This document shows positions 11,121-23,133 of a stretch of DNA of 64,000 bases, one piece after another. A model generated the notes under the pieces. It did not search any database and was not told the origin of the DNA. It saw only the letters and a list, made by a program, of their open reading frames with translations. The translations under genes were made by a program, and so were the position numbers. How positions within the stretch are numbered: position 1 is the first letter of the stretch; each line of letters opens with the position of its first letter. Source of the DNA: Hygrophila difformis (taxonomy: Eukaryota; Streptophyta; Magnoliopsida; Lamiales; Acanthaceae); contig JAOANR010000004.1 of the NCBI GenBank assembly GCA_030278955.1, positions 16,740,526 through 16,804,525 on the forward strand, in the 5' to 3' direction.

Positions 11121-11397
11121 TGATAAAGGCCAGAAATGTCCATTATTTTCAATCCATTTCCGTGTCTGAAACGGGCATTTGATCGCATTCCGGTCTTATA
11201 TTAAATAAGAAAGCAGTTGAATTGGACGTATTTATGCATAATTGTAAAAATAATAAGCTGGTATGAAAAATGCATAAATATTACACATTTATGTTAGAAA
11301 AATCCAAAAACATGAGAAAAAGAAAAGAAAAGAAAAAGGAAACAAAAAGATGGGAAAAGAAATGAAAACCCACAAAAATTTGGTATTTTCAGGAAAT

Positions 11398-11665
11398 TAC
11401 GACGCTAGCCACAACTACGACGCTAAGCATGTATAGCGTCGTAGCCAGGTATAGTGTCGTAGGCAGAAATCGAGGCAGAGTTTGAAGGAAGAACTACGAC
11501 GCCAAGCGAGTGTAGCGTCGTACTCAAGTCTGGCGACATAATGAGGATAGCGTCGTAGGCTGTCCATTTAGAGGCAAAGAGTGTTTTCGAAGTGGAAGAC
11601 TACGACGCAATACCTATAGCGTCGTAGTAAGGATAACGACGAAGCCGAGCATAGCGTCGTACCAA
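11398..11665 (+). repeat. TACGACGCTA/TAGCGTCGTA palindromic array 1 (upstream of TATA)
   Basis: About ten copies of the decamer CTACGACGCT or its complement AGCGTCGTAG occur, many as facing pairs that make perfect 9-11 bp hairpins with ~8-nt loops (for example arms starting near 11423 and 11436). Spacers are unrelated to each other. It lies directly upstream of the TATA box of the AthE5 LTR. Confidence 0.85.
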
Positions 11666-11720
11666 GCCTCAGAATTCAAATTTGAAGGCCTGGGGGCCCA
11701 TGGGCCTAGCGTTTCACACT

Positions 11721-11727
11721 TATATAA
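11721..11727 (+). promoter_or_regulatory. TATA box of AthE5 LTR
   Basis: TATATAA follows CACACT and precedes a short transcript-leader-like stretch. It sits between the two palindromic arrays, as TATAAAAGC does in the AthE4 LTR. Confidence 0.6.
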
Positions 11728-12360
11728 GGAGGGGTTGACTCCCATGATCAGTCACTTCATACATTCCCCAACTTGAAGACACTCCCGTTCTTGAGAGGTG
11801 TGTAGATAGGGTAGTTAGTTAGGTTTTTATTTTTTGTATTATTTACATTCCATGTCTTAGCTTAGCTTTTAATCTTTGTAGATTAGTGTTAGTTTAATGT
11901 TTTTCAGCTTAAGTTTGCCACTTTTTCCTTATTTCAGTTTTGTTAAACTCTTTGTTTAGGTTTGAAATACCCAAATGATGGGTATTATCAAACCATTTCT
12001 TATAAAATGGGAAGTTAAGCATCAAAAAGAGTCCCAAATCATGAAATGGGAATGATTCCATGGATTTCTTGCTTTACTTTTGGTTTAATGACCTTTGGTC
12101 ATTTTATTCTATGTTTACATGTGGGTTTACTGTTTTATTCATATTTGTGGGTTCTTATGCATGTTCTCATGGTTGAAAACCCTCACTTTGGTTTGTGGTT
12201 CATATGTGCTTAGTTTTAGTTTATTCTTCTTTCATTTTTATGCATTTTAGCTTATTTTTCATACCTGTTTTGTTTCTGACAGCATTTGTGAACCATAAAC
12301 TTGAAAATAGGGTTTGCAATCGCATAGATTGCATTACCCGCACAACACTTCTGTTCTGGG

Positions 12361-12625
12361 CTAGCTACGACGCTAACCGCCCTACGACACTATCCTAGGA
12401 TAGCGTCGTAGGTGAGGTTTTACGTCGTAGCTGCCCCAGACTTAAGCAAAAATTTGTCGTACGATGCTAGAGCTACGACACTATCCTAGGATATCGTCGT
12501 AATTTTTGTCTAAGGTCGTGGGACCCCAAAATACTTTCATTTTCACAAAAACCCATCTACGACGCTACACCCACGACGCCATTCTAGGATAGCATCGTAA
12601 AATCCGTCTAGCGTCGTAATCGGCA
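12361..12625 (+). repeat. TACGACGCTA/TAGCGTCGTA palindromic array 2 (downstream of TATA)
   Basis: A second cluster of the same word. Facing copies around a TCCTAGGA centre at 12389-12416 form an almost perfect 30-bp palindrome, and a second similar pair lies at 12471-12501. Several copies carry single changes (GACACT, GATGCT), so the array is decaying. Confidence 0.83.
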
Positions 12626-14147
12626 TTTTTGCCAAATTTTCCAATTCTCCATTCTCTACACTAATTAATTGAACTCTTAAGTCAATAATTAAAGATCATG
12701 ATTAGCAATGATTAAGATCAATAATTACTATGATTAAATGATCTTTGTTCAATTCTCACTAAAACTCTTTTATATAAATAAAACCTTTAATGCCTTAAGC
12801 AGATAATTCGGACTGTAATTAATTATGGTATGAAGGATTATTTAAGTCATTAATTATGGAACCTTGCATGAGAAACCAATGTCTCTCATACAAGGCATCA
12901 TCTTTTATTTTACTTATTTTCCTTTTGTCCTTTTCGTGATGTGTGAATGAACAGTAAAAGATATCACAGAATAACGTTGGCGAACGGTTCCTTCACCGGG
13001 AAATGAAGTAGCCCATAGTCTGTATATCAATTATTGTTTGTTATTTTGCATGGTTTGGATAATGATTATTGAGGTCAGGCGAACGGTCCTTTCATCGGGA
13101 AATGAAGTAGCCACTCAGCTAATTATTATCCAAATACAGTTTTATTTTCCTTATTTTGATTTCCAAACCCAAATTCTAATCTGAAATATGAGTCAGTCAA
13201 TATCTGTCAATATTAACTGTCGAGCATTGCAGATAAGAAACATGTAGGTTTTTATTAGAGTTCGCAGACAGTAGAAACCCAATTACTACACTGCCATTAT
13301 AAGGCTTCTGCTGTCTAAATTCATTCCATCGGAGTAATTGGGAAATTGGATAGCAGATGTTTACAATCCGCCCGATTATTCTGCCACCATTTTGCCTCAC
13401 GGCTCCCTCATATCTGTCTCTCGTTCTGTCTAAACCCACCATTATATTTTGGGTTAATTAATTTTACACTTCCATATATCCGTATGCATGCTATTATTAT
13501 GTAAATATTGTGGTCATAATATTTTGGGATCCTTCCCTTGGACATAGAAGGCTTGACTTTTTAAACAGATATTGCATATTGCATATTAAATTTCCAACAA
13601 AAACTCATTTATAAAATCTGGATCTAAGTAAGGGATAAATTCCTCAGTTATGACTAGTTCATATTCTGTTAAGGGCTGATTTAGGGGAATTAGAAGCAGA
13701 GTCAGCGATTAGGTCTCACTTAGACTGAAAGGGTCTATGTTCTTAATTGAGAGTCTAGTACCTGTTTAGGGAATGGTTTTCAAATCTTTTATTTTCCAAA
13801 ATTGCCTTGTGTTGGGAATTTAGTCTTAACTGCCACACCGAGATGGAATTCACTTAGATTCAAATACAGTGTGATAGGTAATTCTAGAGGAACAATACGT
13901 AGGCCTTTTTTATTTTCTAAGATAGGGTTGAGTTCCTTTCAACTGCTATCCTCTCCTGCTAAAGCCGATTTTTGAGTCCTGAGTGAGAGCATCCGGAACA
14001 AACTAAACTATTAGTTCGTTTCATTAGTTTGTATCTCATAATCACCCGGGAGGACGTGACACTGCGAGCAGTTCACCGAAATTCGGGAATTCTTGATCCA
14101 CATCCGGTCATCCTGAATGGGAGCTTTCTTTTACTACCAGTACGAAG

Positions 14148-17100
14148 TGTAATACCCGGGATTTTTACAGCAAAATAAAAATTTATTTCCGAAAAGAAAA
14201 TAATTTATTACAATAAATTATTGCTCGGAAATGAAACGTCGATAGATTCAAAACATTAAAATGGAATGAAAGAGGGAAAGGAAGCCCGAAGAAATTCCAT
14301 GAATCGAGTTAAAAGAATTGGAATTGAATTCAAGAAGGAAAAGAATTTTAATTCCAAAAACCCGTGAAGTCGGAAATAATTTAATCGGATAAATTATTAC
14401 ACGGGAGTCGAAAGACGATGAATTCAAACTCGACGGATTCAAGATTTCGAATATGAAATTCATTTGAGTCGAAATAAATTTAAGAAAGGAATCGTAACCC
14501 GAGAACGACCCAAAAAATCGAGCCCGAAAACGTAGAAGCACAGAAGTCCGAAAGAGAGGAGAAAAGGCCCGACGGATGCACGACCCGGCCCAGGCCGCAG
14601 CCCAGGCCGGAGCCGCGCGGTCTCCACGCGGTCTTTAGGGAGAAACCGCGCCACCTGCGCGCCAGAGCAGCAGCAGCTGCCAAACGCGATTTCGGCGATT
14701 TTATTGCCTAATTTTCCGACCCCGACTAAGGAAACTCGATCCCAGTCGGGGGAAAGGCAATTAGGTCGACCTAAGACTGCTCTCCCACCCCATTATCCAA
14801 ATTTCAAACCCTCCTCTATCCAAAAACTCTCCCAAAAACCAAAAACCCAAGTTCCGACCTCCCGACGACTTTCCGGCGAGGATTCCGGCCAAGAGAACGA
14901 TCAAGACAAAGCCCCCTGCCTTCTAGGACGTTGGTAAGGTGTTGTGCAGTTTTGTATTCGTCTATAATGTAGTAAATTCGAACCTAACCATCGAAACTTT
15001 CGTACGAGTTCACTTCGGGGGCGAAGAAGAAGGACCGAGAGAGCCCTGTGACGATCCTAAACTCTAACACTGTAAGTTAACTCCTTGTGTATAAATTTTG
15101 GGTGACTAAAATCGATCGAATCAATAGATCTAAACAAAAACGTAAAAATCGGACTTAAAAACCCCAAACCGCGCAGTTTCGGAAACCCCACGAGTTCGAC
15201 TCTTTCGAGTGTTTAAAACAGAATGGCCAAAACATGAACTTTGTTCCTAAGATCATAATCTCGATTGTGTCAAAATTTCAAGAGTTTTCATCAACGTTTG
15301 ACCCCCGAGATCGAATCTGGTTTATTCCTGCGTTTTACTCCAACCGAAGACTGTGTACAGATTTGCGCATCCGACTTCTTCGACGTTTTTCTAATTTAAT
15401 CCTTCAAAACTAAACTTTTATGTAAAAACAAAAGTTGTAGCTAACTGTCTAAATATTGTGTCCTTAAAATTTCACGCATTTTCGTTAACGTTTGCAGACT
15501 CAAAAACCCTCGGAGATAGACTGTGATTTAACTGAAAACTGGACAGATTACGTAGTCGAACTTGCTGTGCATTTTTCGATCCTTTATGGTCAAAACTAAT
15601 CTTGGGTGAAAACATAAAAGTTGTAGATGATGGTGTCTAGTTTATCCCTGAAAAATTTCATAATTTTTGAACCACGTTTGATATGCCAAAAAGTCGTCAA
15701 AAGTTGAATCGCCGAATCTGGAATCCTGACAGTTTTTATGACCCGACTTGATGCATATTTTTCACCCGTTTAAAGAATGAATTAGACTTGCATTTCTAAA
15801 CAAAAGTTGTAGGAAATTATGTCTGGATTATGTTATAAAATTTTGCGAATTTTGGAGTTCATTTGATATGTCAAAACGGACGATTTCAGAAACTGTTTCA
15901 ACTCGATTTTTAAACCCGCACGTAAACAGTGTGTTGTGGTCGATTTTTGAGCATCTAAAATTCATTATTTCCAAACTCTTAAAACATAAAAGTTGTTCCT
16001 TAATGTGTTGTGCATCTCCTGTAAAAATTTCGGATCAATTGGCTTTGAAGTGAATTTTTAATCGGCGTCGCATGAATCTGTGACGAAATCAGTTTTTGAG
16101 ACAGAAATTATCTTTCGTAAAGAACTCGAAATTTGACTCACTTCAAAACCTTATTTCCGAAAACTTAAAACATGAAAGTGGTTCGTGTGTGTGTCTTCGA
16201 GCTACTGTGAAAATTTTAGAATTTTTGGTGTAAAGAGGAATTTTTAATTAAGAAAGGCGTAAACTGCCTCGAATCGGATTTTTCGAACTTGAGAGAACTC
16301 GAACTATGAAACGCGATATCGATCATTTGATAACTTTGAAATACGAACTTTTCGAAAAATCCCGTTCACTAGGCTGAGCCGATCTTCATGCTATCATTAT
16401 CTTTGAGACTGTCTCGTTAGTGGTCTACATGCCTGTCAAAACGACAGTTGAAATACATGCCTGTCAAAACGACAGTTGAAATACATGCCTGTCAAAACGA
16501 CATTTGATATACATGGCCTGCCAAATGGCAGTTGAAATACACGGCTTGCGGGAATGGCAATTGAAATACATGGCTAGCCAAAACGGCAGTCAATACTGAT
16601 ATGGCTGCGGCCGTCGGTTCACCGGCTATCTGGTTACGACTATTGAGATTGCCTCGTTAGTGATCTCCCTTGTGTGGTGTCCTCTTCTTAGTTTATGGGA
16701 TAAAAATATAAAAGACTTGTGTGAGTGTTTAATTATGCTTAAATCTTATTTACCATGTTTTTTTTATTATGCTTTTAAATTGCGCTTTTAAGTTAAGTCC
16801 TTTAATTTTGTATTCTCGCCTTGAATAAATTAATCATGTTTTCCGCTGCAAGTAAGATTATGAATTTTTCAATTAAGCCTGAGTAAAAGTATAATTTTTA
16901 AATTAATCAAATAATTTTTTTTAAACCCCTTTATCGTTACGTTAGGAATTAACTTACTCAGTATTTTATATACTGATAAAATGTTGTTTATTTTTCCAAT
17001 ACAGAGTACGGAGCATGATCATGCATCGGGGGATCACTTTGGACATTTAGTTATTTACTTTACATGATTTGCATACGGGCTTGTTGACCCGAGTTTTGGC

Positions 17101-17319
17101 CATGTCGGCCCTATCTTTAAATTTTCCGCTGCAAATTTATTATTATAAACGTGTGTGGATGATGTTATATTATTATTTTAAGCAATTCCGGACTTGTTTT
17201 TAAAACTTTTTCCAAAACCTATAGCCTTGCATCTCTTTAGCAAGCTCGGAGAAACCGTGTCTTGCTAGGGAGGTGCGGCGGTGACACCTCGGCCTGAGTT
17301 ATCAAATCCGGGGTGTTAC
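14148..17319 (+). mobile_element. TekE3 5' LTR (interrupted at its last base)
   Basis: It starts TGTAATACCCGGG. Landmarks: CGCGCGG island 14592-14665; first donor-like TTGGTAAGG at 14934; second GTAAGT at 15072; 28-bp hairpin repeats 16426-16595; acceptor TACAG at 17004 preceded by CTGAT and a T-rich tract; conserved 3' terminal block. TekE2 inserted so that only the last A of the LTR (35369) lies on the far side. Its pair at 56137-59374 has one more 28-bp repeat and an extra ~48 bp near 57013. Confidence 0.92.
16426..16595 (+). repeat. 28-bp tandem hairpin repeats in TekE3 5' LTR
   Basis: Three copies of a 28-bp unit containing CTGTC-aaaac-GACAG (the third ends GACAT) are followed by degenerate units with CTGCC-aaat-GGCAG, a TTGC..GGCAA form and GCC-aaaac-GGC. 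Stems change on both sides while staying complementary, as expected for selected RNA or DNA hairpins. The 3' LTR has four exact copies. Confidence 0.85.
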
Positions 17320-17870
17320 TGTAATACCCGAGAAATTTGCAACATAAAATAAATAAATAAATAAATAAATAAATATAATAAACATAATAAATGGATAAGG
17401 AAGCATAAAAGATGAGAAATGGAATTTAAATTTAAAAGGAATCAAAATTCCGAGAACCCGGAAAGCCGAAGACAATTTAATCGAATAAATGGTTACACGG
17501 GGACCCGACATCGATAGGCTCAATAACTCTAGTCCAAATATAAATTTAGGTCCGAATAAAATTAAGATAGGAAATCGGAGCCCGAAGATACCCCGGAAAT
17601 CCGAATCCGGGAACATAGGGGGATAGAAGTCCGAAAGAGAGGAGGAAAGACCCGACGGATCGCACGACCCGGCCCAGACCGAAGTCCGGGCTAGGATGGC
17701 GCGGTGTCCGCGCGGTTTTTAGGGGTTTACCGCGCCAAGGGCGCGCCACATGGCAGAATCGGCCGTTCCGCGATTTTCTCGCCCGATTCCGGATTTTTCG
17801 ACTTTCGGTTGAACATCTTCGACTCTAGACTCTTAGGGTCAGATCTTGGACGCCCTAGGTCTTAAACATC

Positions 17871-17879
17871 TATAAATAA
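17871..17879 (+). promoter_or_regulatory. TATA box of TekE2 5' LTR
   Basis: TATAAATAA follows CTTAAACATC and precedes a CCCTAATCCCGGAGTCGTCG leader shared with TekA and TekE6. The 3' LTR copy is at 33272-33280. Confidence 0.65.
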
Positions 17880-19172
17880 GACATCCTAAGAGCTCCGGAT
17901 ACATTTGAAACCCTACGAAATCTTTCTATACGTCGAAACCCTAATCCCGGAGTCGTCGGAGGCACAACACCGAGAGGAGGAACTGACTTGGACGAAATTT
18001 GGAGACCCCCGTCGCTGTGGTAAGCCTTGATCCATTCTTTTCCACATGTGATTCGAAAACGAATCCTAAATTCGATCTTTTTCTATTCTAAATCCCCGAT
18101 CCGAATCGAGAGCGAAGAACCCGACAAACGGAGAGGATAAACGGAGGACGGGAAGCCACGCCTCCGAATCGACGATCCCGGACGCTCAACAATCGGTAAG
18201 TTAACGCTTACTTTGGTTTTGGGTTGTTAAAAGATTCGAACATATAGATCTAATGGAACCCTATCTAAAATCTGTCTACACCGGCGCAGCGTTTTTGTTG
18301 AATTTATTCGAACCCCTTAAAGCGTTCAAACGAGAAAACTTAAAACACGAAAAACGTTCCTAAGACACTGATCTAGCTCCTGTAAAAATTTCGTAATTTT
18401 TCATCGTGTTTTGATATCCGAAACCGATCGTAAACGAGCCTGCTTTAGATTTAGATCTTGAAACGATGATAGATTCTTTATTCGAACTTGTTGGCGATTT
18501 CTACCTTAGATCTAGACCGATCTAGGCTTGGCATTGAACATAAGAGTTGTAGATCTATATGTTATAAGAAATCCATATAAGAGTTGTAGGCTTGGCTTGG
18601 TGATGATTTGATATAAGAAATCCACCCCAAACCGAACTGGTTTAAAATCGGATCTTGAAAACTGGACAGAACATAGATTTGAAATTGTTGACGTTTTTGA
18701 CTATGGTTCTAGGCCAAATTGGATCTTTAGCCGAACATGAAAGTTGTAGATAATTGTCTTAAGATGACCTCTGTAAAATTTCATCAAATTTAGAGTTGAA
18801 TTGCTATGGTATAATTCGAAATCTTTAAACTGAGTTATATGAAATTCGGACAGAACAGTACTTCTGTGAAAATTAGTGTTTTTGACCTATTTAGGTATCT
18901 CGGATTGAAAAACTTAAAACACGAAAGTTGTAGATCTCGATGTTTTGGAGTCAGTCGTGAAATTTCAGAATTTTTGAAATTAAATCTGATTTTAGACGAA
19001 TTTTAGAGTAAACTGTGGTTGACCGAGTCAAATCTTGAAATCTTGTTGAAACGGTGGAATTAGCCTTTGAGGTTGAAACGGATAGAAATACTTTGACATA
19101 CGATACACGAAACGAGAAGATTAAAATATTGCGGGTTATGACTAAGCTAGATACTGTCAATGTTCTCTGCGG

Positions 19173-19336
19173 CTTGGGACATAAGAGCCCAAGTGTATGT
19201 CTAGGTTGACGTAAGAGCCCTAGCGAAACACTGATCGTATGGCTAGCGGACGGATTAACTCTAATTAAAAGATCGACCATGATACCTGTGGACATAAGAG
19301 CCCAGGCGTAAGGCTGGCGGACATAAGAGCCCTAGC
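19173..19336 (+). repeat. Four hairpins with constant loop in TekE2 LTR
   Basis: Four stem-loops share a loop of the form acataagag (gacgtaagag in the second): CTTGGG/CCCAAG at 19173-19193, CTAGG/CCTAG at 19201-19223, CCTG(t)GG/CCCAGG at 19285-19306, and GCTGG(c)GG/CCCTAGC at about 19313-19335 with one G-T wobble. Each stem differs but pairs with its own partner. The 3' LTR repeats the array at about 34570-34735. Confidence 0.8.
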
Positions 19337-19968
19337 GGTGGTGATCGGTAAAATAATCGAAACGAGGAGTTGGGAGAATTCCAAATTAAATCTGTATTAA
19401 ATTGTGCTGTTAAATTTATGGCCACATATTTAATTACGTTGCAAGCTATATGATGATCTTATGAATCCCTATTTCTAAATTATGCGATTACATGAATTAT
19501 TATGCACATGTTTTCATTAAATTTAATTAAAGGCTTTGAAACCTCATAATCTTATACGTGTTAACTTACTCAGCACGTAGTGCTGACCAAACCATTTTTA
19601 TTTTTTTTTCTTCCAGAGTTGAGAATTATGCATCGTCATATGCATATACGGGAAGCTTGGGATGATATATTGTTTTGAATTTTCTTTTGTATTAGACTAG
19701 ATCTTGCATGAACGGGCCTGTTTAACCCGTATTCTGGCCGTGTTGGCTATATTTAAATTCCGCTGCATTATACTTATGTAAATATTATTTTCCGCTGCAA
19801 CTTTGATGTACTACTTTTAATTTGTATAAATGGGTTGTTTAAATATTTTAAATTCTGAAAAACCATAGTCTTGCATCTCTTTAGCAAGCTCGGAGAAACC
19901 GTGTCTTGCTAGGGAGGTGTGGCGGTGACATCCCGACCTGGGTGACCAAAAACCGGGGTGTTACAGAG

Positions 19969-19980
19969 TGGTGTCAGAGC
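19969..19980 (+). promoter_or_regulatory. TekE2 primer binding site (initiator tRNA-Met, one change)
   Basis: TGGTGTCAGAGC follows the LTR by three bases. The other elements here have TGGTATCAGAGC, the standard plant initiator tRNA-Met complement, so TekE2 carries an A-to-G change at position 5. Confidence 0.85.
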
Positions 19981-20299
19981 CCGGATATTTTTAAGCTAGT
20001 ATTTTTAAACTATTATTTTTAAACCATTATTATTTTTAAACTATTATTAATATTTTGACTATTACTTTAAATTTTAAAGTATTATTTCCATGGAGAAATT
20101 TTTATTTTAAAACCCATGGAAAAAAAAAAAGAAAAAAGATATATATATATATATATATAGTGCATGAATTATTTTGGGGGGGGAAATCATCATTTGCATG
20201 TGCATATTGCATTGCCTAAACTTAGAGAACTTAGAATCTTTGCGAATTCTAACTTAGAATCTTTGCAAATTGAACTTAGAATCTTGGCGAAATTAACTT
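19981..20299 (+). other. TekE2 leader, left part
   Basis: AT-rich leader with no frame of interest. It holds an (AT)n run at about 20140-20158 and, at 20219-20299, three copies of a GAACTTAGAATCTTTGCG-like repeat. The TekB insertion cut within this repeat at AACTT (20295-20299); the leader resumes at 32162. Confidence 0.7.
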
Positions 20300-22909
20300 T
20301 GTAACACCCCGGTTTTTGGTCACCCAGGTCGGGATGTCACCGCCACATCTCCCTAGTAAGACACGGTTTCTCCGAGCTTACTAAAGAGATGCAAGGCTAG
20401 GTATTGCAGTATTCAAAACATTTAAAGCATTCAAATAGCCCATACAACATAATTCGAAAATAATAATAGCATAGCGCAGCGGAAATATTTAGTTTAGTAC
20501 AATATCGCAGCGGAAAATATAAAAGGGGCCGACATAGCCAAAACACGGGTTAAACAGGCCCGTTCATAATATAGTCTAAGTACGAAATTTAAAAGCAAAA
20601 TAAGTGTTCCCCAAAATCCCATGCATGAATCGTGCTCACACATGCTCATTCCACATATTCTGTAAGGAAATGAATAAAAATGGTTTTGGTCAGCAAAATT
20701 GCTGAGTAAGTTAACACATGCATGATCGTAGGGTTTAAAAGCCATTAGTTTAATAATTTAACAAAGCATGATAATAACATAATATTTAATTTCATCTAAT
20801 CCATATCCAATAGCATAATTTATCTCAGGCTCTATTTAATGACACATATCACATGATTTAATCATAAAAGCCATAATTTAAATAAAGCGTTTAAATAATT
20901 TAATTGGACAATAACATAATTTAATCTAATTTAATTTAATTTAGAATCCCCATTACATTCCCGATTTGGTATTTCAAAGTTTCACGATAAAATCGCGATG
21001 TCAACAAGTTTAGCTGGTAGCCCGGCGGCCGCAACCGTATCAGCCATACCCAGTACCACTCCGGAGCCTCGGGAAACCCATACGGATATTCACGAGAGTG
21101 TAGGCTCTATATTTCGCCGTTTAGACAATCCATATCTCAAGTTTAGCGCGCGGGGTCACCATCGTCCATTACGGCACGAAGTGAATCGTTAGGGGGCACC
21201 CTGCAGAGCACTCACCCCTAATTTTAATTTATCAAGTTTGTAAGGGGATTTAGTTTTTAAAATCTGCCTTCCATTATATTTATTTAGAAATAATATCTCA
21301 ATTCGTTTCAACCCTAAAGGTTAATTCCATGTTTCAACAAGATTTCAGGATTTCGTTTCGGTAAATCACAGTTTACTCCAAAATTCGTCTTAAATCAGAT
21401 TTAATTCCAAAAATTCAAAAATTTCACATCTGACTCGGAAACATCAAGATCTACAACTTTCGTGTTTTAACTTTTTCAATCCGAGATACCTAAGCAGGTC
21501 AAAATCGCCAATTTTCGCATAAGAACAAATCTGTCCGAGTTTAATGCACCACAGTTTAAAGATTTCGAATTCTACCATAGCAATTCAACTCCAAATTTAA
21601 TGAAATTTGACAGAGATCATCTTAAGATAATTATCTACAACTTTCATGTTCGGCCAAAGATCTAAAACAGCCTAGATCCTATGTCAAAAACGTGATCAAG
21701 ATCATTCCTAAGTTCTGTCCTAGATTTCGAGATCTAGATTCCAACAGTTCGGTTTCGGTGGGTTTTGTCATATCAAATCAACTCCAAAAATTCTCACAAT
21801 TTTACAGTAGCTATATCTAAGTCTTAGGAGCATTTTTTGTGTTTTAAGTTTTTCCGTTTGAGTTCGTTTTAAGGTTCGGAAAAATTCAACAAATCTGTTG
21901 CGCCGATAGAAGGTAAGAATTGACAGATTTTCGGTTTCTTGTTAATCTTTTAGTTTTGAATGTTTTAATTCATCCCAAAACTATGTAAGAGTTAACTTAC
22001 AGTGTCTATGAACGTCGGGGATGTCTAGTTCGGAGGCGTGGCTTCCAGATCACCGTTTCTCCTCTCCGTTCGTCGGGTTCTACGATCTAGATTCAATACA
22101 GGGTGTAGAAAGAAAAGAATCGAAGTTAGAATCCATTTTCGGATTGAAACGTGAAAAGATTTGTCGGACTAGAGCTTACCACAACGTTCGGAGACCTTGG
22201 ATTTTCGTCCAAAGCTGCTGCCTCCGTTTGGTGCTTCCCGTCGACTCCGAATTTAGGGTTTCGAACGTATAGAAGGATGTAGGGTTTTGTAAACTTGTTT
22301 GGGGCTCCCAAGGGGCTTATTTATAGAATTCTCAATCCCTAGGGCATCCACATCTGACCTAAAGGTCTTGGGTCGAGAGATGTTCAACCGAAAGTCGAAA
22401 AATCCGCGTTCGGGCGAGAGATTCACGCAACAAACGAATCTGTGGGGTGGCGCGGTCGTGGCGCGCTAATCGCCCTCCACCGCGCGGCCACCGCGCCGAC
22501 TTCGCCAGGACTTCGGTCCGGGCGGGTCGTGCGATCCGTCGTGCTTTTCCGCCTCTCTTTCGGGTTTCTATCCCTCTATGCTCCCGAATTCCGATTCCCG
22601 AGGTATATTCGGGTTTCTACTTTCTCTCTAAATTTATTCTCAGTCTAATTGGATGTTTTGGACTCAAATCCTCCTCGAGTTCATTAGTGTCGGGTTTTGG
22701 TGTACCATTTATTTACCTTTAATCCATCCTTTTATTTAATTAAATGCCTTTAATTCCTTTTTAAGTAAAAATCTCATTTCTCATTTCCTTATCTTTATTT
22801 ACTTCTTTTATTTGCTGGATTTATTTATTTATTTATGATATTTATTTTATTTATTATTTATTTATTTAACTATTGTTTTATTTTATGATGGAAATTCTCG
22901 GGTATTACA
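20300..22909 (-). mobile_element. TekB 3' LTR
   Basis: 2610 bp, ending on the plus strand with TGTAACACCCC at the left and GGGTATTACA at the right. On the minus strand: CGCGCGG island (22440-22500), TATA (22325-22317), donor GGTAAGC at 22179, second GTAAGT near 22000, structured block at 21215-20996, acceptor CTTACAG ending at 20660. It has no internal duplication, unlike the 5' LTR. Short ORFs such as 20494-20745 are shadows of this LTR. Confidence 0.94.
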
Positions 22910-23133
22910 GTCAACCCTCCTTAAGAATCAACTTCGTCCTCGAAGTTGTGTTTCGGCTTTCCTCCTGCTAAGATCTTGTGCTTGTTTTATTGTTTTGTGA
23001 CTGAACTTAGAATTGAAACTTCTGAGCTGCCTACGTACCCGGTAAAGGGATCAAGCCATAACGTAGTTCAAAAGTTTACAAAAATGCACGAAAAGTTAGG
23101 GGGTATGACATCCTCTCCCCCTTAAGATTGCAG
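22910..23133 (-). promoter_or_regulatory. TekB 3' cis region with two purine tracts
   Basis: On the minus strand the pol stop is followed by AAGGGGGAGAGGATG (23126-23109), then the conserved CTACGTTATGGCTTGATCCC...GGGTACGTAGGCAGC block, and finally AAGGAGGGTTGAC abutting the LTR at 22910. The layout is that of TekA, TekE2 and TekE3. Confidence 0.75.

Larger units (their letters stand above)
11121..14147 (+). mobile_element. AthE5: Athila-type LTR, first part
   Basis: It begins TGATAAAGGCC and is related along its length to the AthE4 LTR (TGATAATGGCC start, CATTTCCGTGTCTGA, GAAAGCAGTTGAAT, then the CACCGGGAAATGAAG-type blocks at 12990-13110). It contains the two TACGACGCTA/TAGCGTCGTA arrays, a TATA box at 11721, and several non-coding ORF shadows. 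At 14147 it is interrupted by TekE3 (duplication CGAAG, 14143-14147 and 59375-59379) and resumes at 59375. Internal genes of AthE5 are not in the window. Confidence 0.82.
17320..19965 (+). mobile_element. TekE2 5' LTR
   Basis: TGTAATACCCGAGAAATTTGC start, GGGGTGTTACA end. It has (AAAT)n at 17341-17375, a CGCGCGG island at 17690-17750, TATA at 17871-17879, donors at 18020 and 18196, a hairpin array with a constant loop at 19173-19336, and an acceptor ending at 19616 with CTGAC branch site and a long T-tract. A ~35-bp stretch near 18566-18600 differs from the 3' LTR and looks assembled from neighbouring words. Confidence 0.93.

Noticed and set aside
20140..20158. (AT)n run as a regulatory element
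   Set aside because: Simple microsatellite in a leader; not shared by TekB or TekE6.
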